Positions 60,753 to 64,000 of a stretch of DNA of 64,000 bases are shown one piece after another. Location of the stretch: NCBI GenBank assembly GCA_946480085.1, contig CAMLHZ010000001.1:682001-746000 (forward strand). Direction: 5' to 3'. Both the position numbers and the translations under genes were made by a program. How positions within the stretch are numbered: the first letter of the stretch is position 1; each line of letters opens with the position of its first letter. The stretch comes from an uncultured Flavobacteriales bacterium (GTDB lineage Bacteria > Bacteroidota > Bacteroidia > Flavobacteriales > Crocinitomicaceae). The notes beneath the pieces are model-generated. The model searched no databases. It saw nothing but the letters and a program-made list of their open reading frames with translations, and was not told where the DNA came from.

Positions 60753-63700
60753 ATGAACATTCGCCACACAATAACTATCATGTTATCAGTGCTTTGCTGT
60801 TATGGCTTAAGTGCTCAGGTGTGGTTACATCCCAATCGTGGACAATGGAATAAAGAAATCCTTTACAAAGTGGATATGAGTCAGGGAAATATCTTTCTTG
60901 ATAAAAATGGATTTACATATTTAATGGACAACATTTCTCATGGTCATGATGGTGAAAAACACCTTGATGAGAAACAAAAATGCCAGGTAATGTTCTCTCA
61001 TTTTGAGAACACTACATGGAAAGGTGAGTTGACCGAAGGGAAGAAAAGTGTTCAATACTCCAATTACTATTACGGAAGTGATTCTCAATTCTGGAAATCT
61101 GAAATTCATGATGTTCAGAGTGTTGTTTTGAATAATTATTACCAGGGAATTGACTTTCAGGTAGAAGGGACTTCTAATAGTCTGAAATACTCGTTCATTG
61201 TTAATCCAGGATCAAATCCGGCAACGATCACGTCAAAATTGGAAGGCTTTGATAAAATCGAATTGGTTAATGGGGATTTACATTTAACAAATCAATTTGG
61301 AGTTATTATTGAAAAGCAACCTGTTGCATGGAATATAATAAACGGTAGAAAAACACTGGTAAAGGTCAACTTTAAGTTAGAAGGAAATAAATTAGGATTC
61401 TCTTTTCCAGATGGCTACGATAGTGCAGAGGTTTTGGTGATCGATCCAGACATTGTGTTTTCTACCTTCAGCGGCTCTACAATGGATAATTGGGGAATGA
61501 CTGCTACAGGAGATTCACAGGGTAATTTATATGGTGGAGGTATCGGTTTCGTGCGCTTAAATGCCAGTTCAAATGGGAATTATCCAACAACGGCTGGAGC
61601 GTTTGATGTAAGTTTTAATGCTGGAACGCAATATTCTTATACTGATCCTAATACTGGTGGAACTTACAATTTGGGGGGCTTTGATGTGACACTTACAAAG
61701 TTCAATGCTATTGGAACACAATTGATGTATTCTACTTATTTGGGTGGAACCGGAAATGAATCAGTACATAGTTTGGTGACTGATGATCAAGATCACTTGT
61801 ATGCAATTGGAGTAACCAGTTCAGCTGATTTTCCGATGACATCAGGCTGCTTCGATAATTCTTTTGCAGGTGGACCATCTATTGCTACAAATGAATTGGG
61901 TTTTCCGCAAGGAACCGACATGTATGTTGTACATTTTAATCAAGCAGGGTCTGCATTAGTGGGTTCGACATTTGTTGGAGGAAGTAATACGGATGGAATC
62001 AATACAGGAGCACTTTACGCCAATTACGGTGATCCGTTCCGCGGAGAGATCATCTGGAAAAACAACACCATTTATGTGGCAAGTTCTACATTATCATCTG
62101 ATTTCCCTACCGTAAATGCTTCTCAGAATTTCCTGAACGGTGGGCAGGATGCTGTGATTTTCAAAATGAACTCGGCGTTAACAACCATGTTTTGGAGTAC
62201 GTATTTGGGCGGATCCGGACTCGATTCAGGGAATGGTCTTCAAACGTCAAGTAACGGGAATGTTCTTGTTACGGGTGGTTCTAACTCAACCACAATGGGC
62301 TTTCAGGGTGGATTAAATCTCACAAATAATGGTGGAACGGCTGATGGGTATGTGGCAAAGCTGAATGGGCTTACAAGTGCTGTAATGACAGGAACATTCT
62401 TCGGTACCACAGAATTTGATCAAAGTTATTTTGTTCAGCTTGACCTCACCGACCAAGTATACATTTACGGTCAAACGGAAGGTACTATTCCTGTTTCATC
62501 TGGTTGTTACGGAAATCCGAATTCAGGACAGTTCGTGGCTAAGTTTACTCAGAATTTGACATCATTGGTTTGGACGACAGTAATTGGAGCGGGGACAGGT
62601 CATACAGAGTTATCCCCAACAGCGTTTTTGGTTTCCAATTGTAACGATATTTATTTAGCAGGTTGGGGTGGATTCATTAATGTTGATGCTGGTCCACCGC
62701 AAGCAAATTTTAGTACCAGTTCAGGTTTTCCGGTTACTTCAGATGCATTTCAAAGTGTAACCAATGGGAATAATTTCTGGCTGGCTGTTTTAGATGCAGA
62801 TGCTGTTTTTCTGAAGTATGCTACTTTCATTGGAGGTACATCATCGTCCTACAATCACGTAGATGGAGGTACAAGTCGATTTGATAAAAACGGAAACATT
62901 TATCACGCAGTTTGTGGTGCTTGTGGAAGTGTTGATAATGGATTCAGCACTACTCCGGGTGTTTGGTCTCCAACAAATCCGAGCTGGAATTGCAACCTTG
63001 CGGTGTTTAAGTTTGAGTTGAGTACTACAGAAGCGGTTGTGGCAACGCCCGATCCTTTGGTTTGTTTGCCTGACCCCGTTATTTTCAACAATAACAGCGC
63101 TAATGGAAATGCTTTTCACTGGGATTTTGGCGACGGAACCGAGTCGAATTTGGTAAATCCTTCACACACTTATACCGGACCGGGACAGTATGAAGTAACA
63201 CTTGTTGTAACCGATACAAACGAATGTTTTGCTCCTGATTCAATTACATTTATTGTGAATATTGGAGATTTCCAAGGGGGTGTAGTCGATCCGCAAGTTC
63301 AGGTTTGTAGCGGTGAGCCAGCGCAGATGGAGGCTTACGGTGGTGCTACATATGTGTGGAGCCCAGCTCAGTTTCTGAATAACCCAAACATTTCAAATCC
63401 CATTGCAACGGTAAGTACCAATACACTTTTTTCGTGTATTGTTTCTGATAGCTGTGGTGTTGATACGGTTCAGGTTCAGGTGTTGGTATCTGGTGGTTCT
63501 GTGGTCGCCAGTAATGATACTTCTGTCTGTTTGGGGAACAATGTTCCTTTATTTGTAAACGGGATCGTTAATATTCTATGGTCGCCTGCAACTTATCTGG
63601 ATGACCCTACAAGTGCAACACCAATTTCAACACCAACGAATTCAATTCAGTATACTGTTTCTGGTGAAACGGTTGACGGATGTCCACTTTCCGAAGTGGT

Positions 63701-64000
63701 GAATATTTCCGTTTTCTTTAACCCACCGGTTCCAAATATGCCAGATACGCTCAAGTATTGCAATGGCACAAGTGGAACGATTACCGTAAGCGGTGGTGAA
63801 ACGTATTTGTGGAGTCCGGGAACCAACATTTCTTCCACCACTTCTCCCACTGTTACCATTTCAACTGGATCAGAACAGTACTATTATTGTGATTTCACGA
63901 ATGCTTGTGGAACTTTGACTGATTCGATGTTCATTGATTTGATAGAACTTTCTATTACAGCTGGTAACGACACTATTGTATGTCCTGGTGAACCGGTCGA
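60753..64000 (+). CDS. Giant secreted SBBP/PKD-type surface protein, 3' truncated by window
   Basis: An open frame of 1082 codons from ATG 60753 that runs off the right edge. The signal peptide is MNIRHTITIMLSVLCCYGLS followed by AQ. The N-terminal 250 residues match the start of gliding-motility-type surface proteins (FLDKNGFTYLMDN, NYYQGIDFQVEGTSNSLKYS, VIDPDIVFSTFSG). SBBP-like propeller repeats follow (YSTYLGGTGNESVHSLVTDD, LYAIGVTSSADFPMT, WSTYLGGSGLDSGNGL), then a PKD domain (FHWDFGDGTESNLVNPSHTY) and Ig-like repeats with a WSPAxxLxxP motif. A T9SS type B end is expected beyond the window. It is divergent from purF across 185 nt. Confidence 0.9.
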   Translation, partial: MNIRHTITIMLSVLCCYGLSAQVWLHPNRGQWNKEILYKVDMSQGNIFLDKNGFTYLMDNISHGHDGEKHLDEKQKCQVMFSHFENTTWKGELTEGKKSVQYSNYYYGSDSQFWKSEIHDVQSVVLNNYYQGIDFQVEGTSNSLKYSFIVNPGSNPATITSKLEGFDKIELVNGDLHLTNQFGVIIEKQPVAWNIINGRKTLVKVNFKLEGNKLGFSFPDGYDSAEVLVIDPDIVFSTFSGSTMDNWGMTATGDSQGNLYGGGIGFVRLNASSNGNYPTTAGAFDVSFNAGTQYSYTDPNTGGTYNLGGFDVTLTKFNAIGTQLMYSTYLGGTGNESVHSLVTDDQDHLYAIGVTSSADFPMTSGCFDNSFAGGPSIATNELGFPQGTDMYVVHFNQAGSALVGSTFVGGSNTDGINTGALYANYGDPFRGEIIWKNNTIYVASSTLSSDFPTVNASQNFLNGGQDAVIFKMNSALTTMFWSTYLGGSGLDSGNGLQTSSNGNVLVTGGSNSTTMGFQGGLNLTNNGGTADGYVAKLNGLTSAVMTGTFFGTTEFDQSYFVQLDLTDQVYIYGQTEGTIPVSSGCYGNPNSGQFVAKFTQNLTSLVWTTVIGAGTGHTELSPTAFLVSNCNDIYLAGWGGFINVDAGPPQANFSTSSGFPVTSDAFQSVTNGNNFWLAVLDADAVFLKYATFIGGTSSSYNHVDGGTSRFDKNGNIYHAVCGACGSVDNGFSTTPGVWSPTNPSWNCNLAVFKFELSTTEAVVATPDPLVCLPDPVIFNNNSANGNAFHWDFGDGTESNLVNPSHTYTGPGQYEVTLVVTDTNECFAPDSITFIVNIGDFQGGVVDPQVQVCSGEPAQMEAYGGATYVWSPAQFLNNPNISNPIATVSTNTLFSCIVSDSCGVDTVQVQVLVSGGSVVASNDTSVCLGNNVPLFVNGIVNILWSPATYLDDPTSATPISTPTNSIQYTVSGETVDGCPLSEVVNISVFFNPPVPNMPDTLKYCNGTSGTITVSGGETYLWSPGTNISSTTSPTVTISTGSEQYYYCDFTNACGTLTDSMFIDLIELSITAGNDTIVCPGEPV

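Noticed and set aside
61000..63859. Several short minus-strand readings in the last 3 kb
   Set aside because: They are antisense to the single long plus-strand frame from 60753 to the window end, which has a signal peptide and clear SBBP and PKD motifs.

Overview
The window is from a Bacteroidota genome, most likely order Flavobacteriales and perhaps near Fluviicola/Crocinitomicaceae (the family-level guess is inference). Evidence: AT-rich DNA, weak or absent Shine-Dalgarno sequences, promoter elements of the Bacteroidota type (TTTG about 20 nt before TAnnTTTG), secreted giant proteins with type IX secretion (T9SS) C-terminal sorting domains of types A and B, a complete MoxR/Bat operon, and the usual Bacteroidota long-form PurF and arginine-decarboxylase-like enzymes. 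No rRNA, tRNA, CRISPR array, transposase or prophage structural block was found.

Layout. 0.1-7.4 kb: a tightly overlapped minus-strand operon moxR-DUF58-membrane protein-batA-batB-batC-batD (aerotolerance/envelope stress). 7.6-10.5 kb: a small membrane protein, an exported ankyrin protein and a T9SS protein with four SbsA-type Ig domains. 10.7-17.6 kb: a zinc-ribbon protein, an arginine decarboxylase family enzyme, a periplasmic beta-propeller sensor with a decayed kinase domain, an ArsC/Spx protein, and prfB. 17.8-25.4 kb: gcvH, small envelope proteins, a PpiD-like foldase, msrA and a DUF255 thioredoxin-fold protein. 25.6-36.7 kb: lipB, a serine hydrolase, a 1090-aa T9SS protein, hppD and hmgA (tyrosine to maleylacetoacetate), an SDR-type threonine dehydrogenase and a MORN-repeat protein. 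37.2-43.1 kb: a cyclophilin-FKBP fusion, a WG-repeat protein and a lipoprotein. 43.2-44.8 kb: glyS.

44.9-51.8 kb is the most unusual part. A four-gene overlapped operon (unknown soluble protein, multi-pass membrane protein, HisKA_3 kinase, LuxR-type response regulator) is followed by a gap with phased CAGGTAATTTCTACC repeats. After these come two paralogous proteins of no recognised family, an orphan phage-tail-collar-like protein with HxH and ETRPxN motifs, a subtilisin with its I9 propeptide but no signal peptide, and a 74-aa protein that looks like a free I9-type inhibitor. A strong terminator closes the set. I read it as a candidate undescribed sensor-controlled protease/tail-fibre-like module.

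51.8-64 kb: an LEA14-like lipoprotein and M20 dipeptidase pair, a T9SS type-B protein with choice-of-anchor L, Calx-beta and PKD domains, an orphan histidine kinase overlapping gpmI, long-form purF, and a giant secreted PKD/SBBP-type protein that runs off the right edge. Many intergenic spaces hold strong hairpin terminators, several of them bidirectional between convergent genes, and several hold dispersed inverted repeats.
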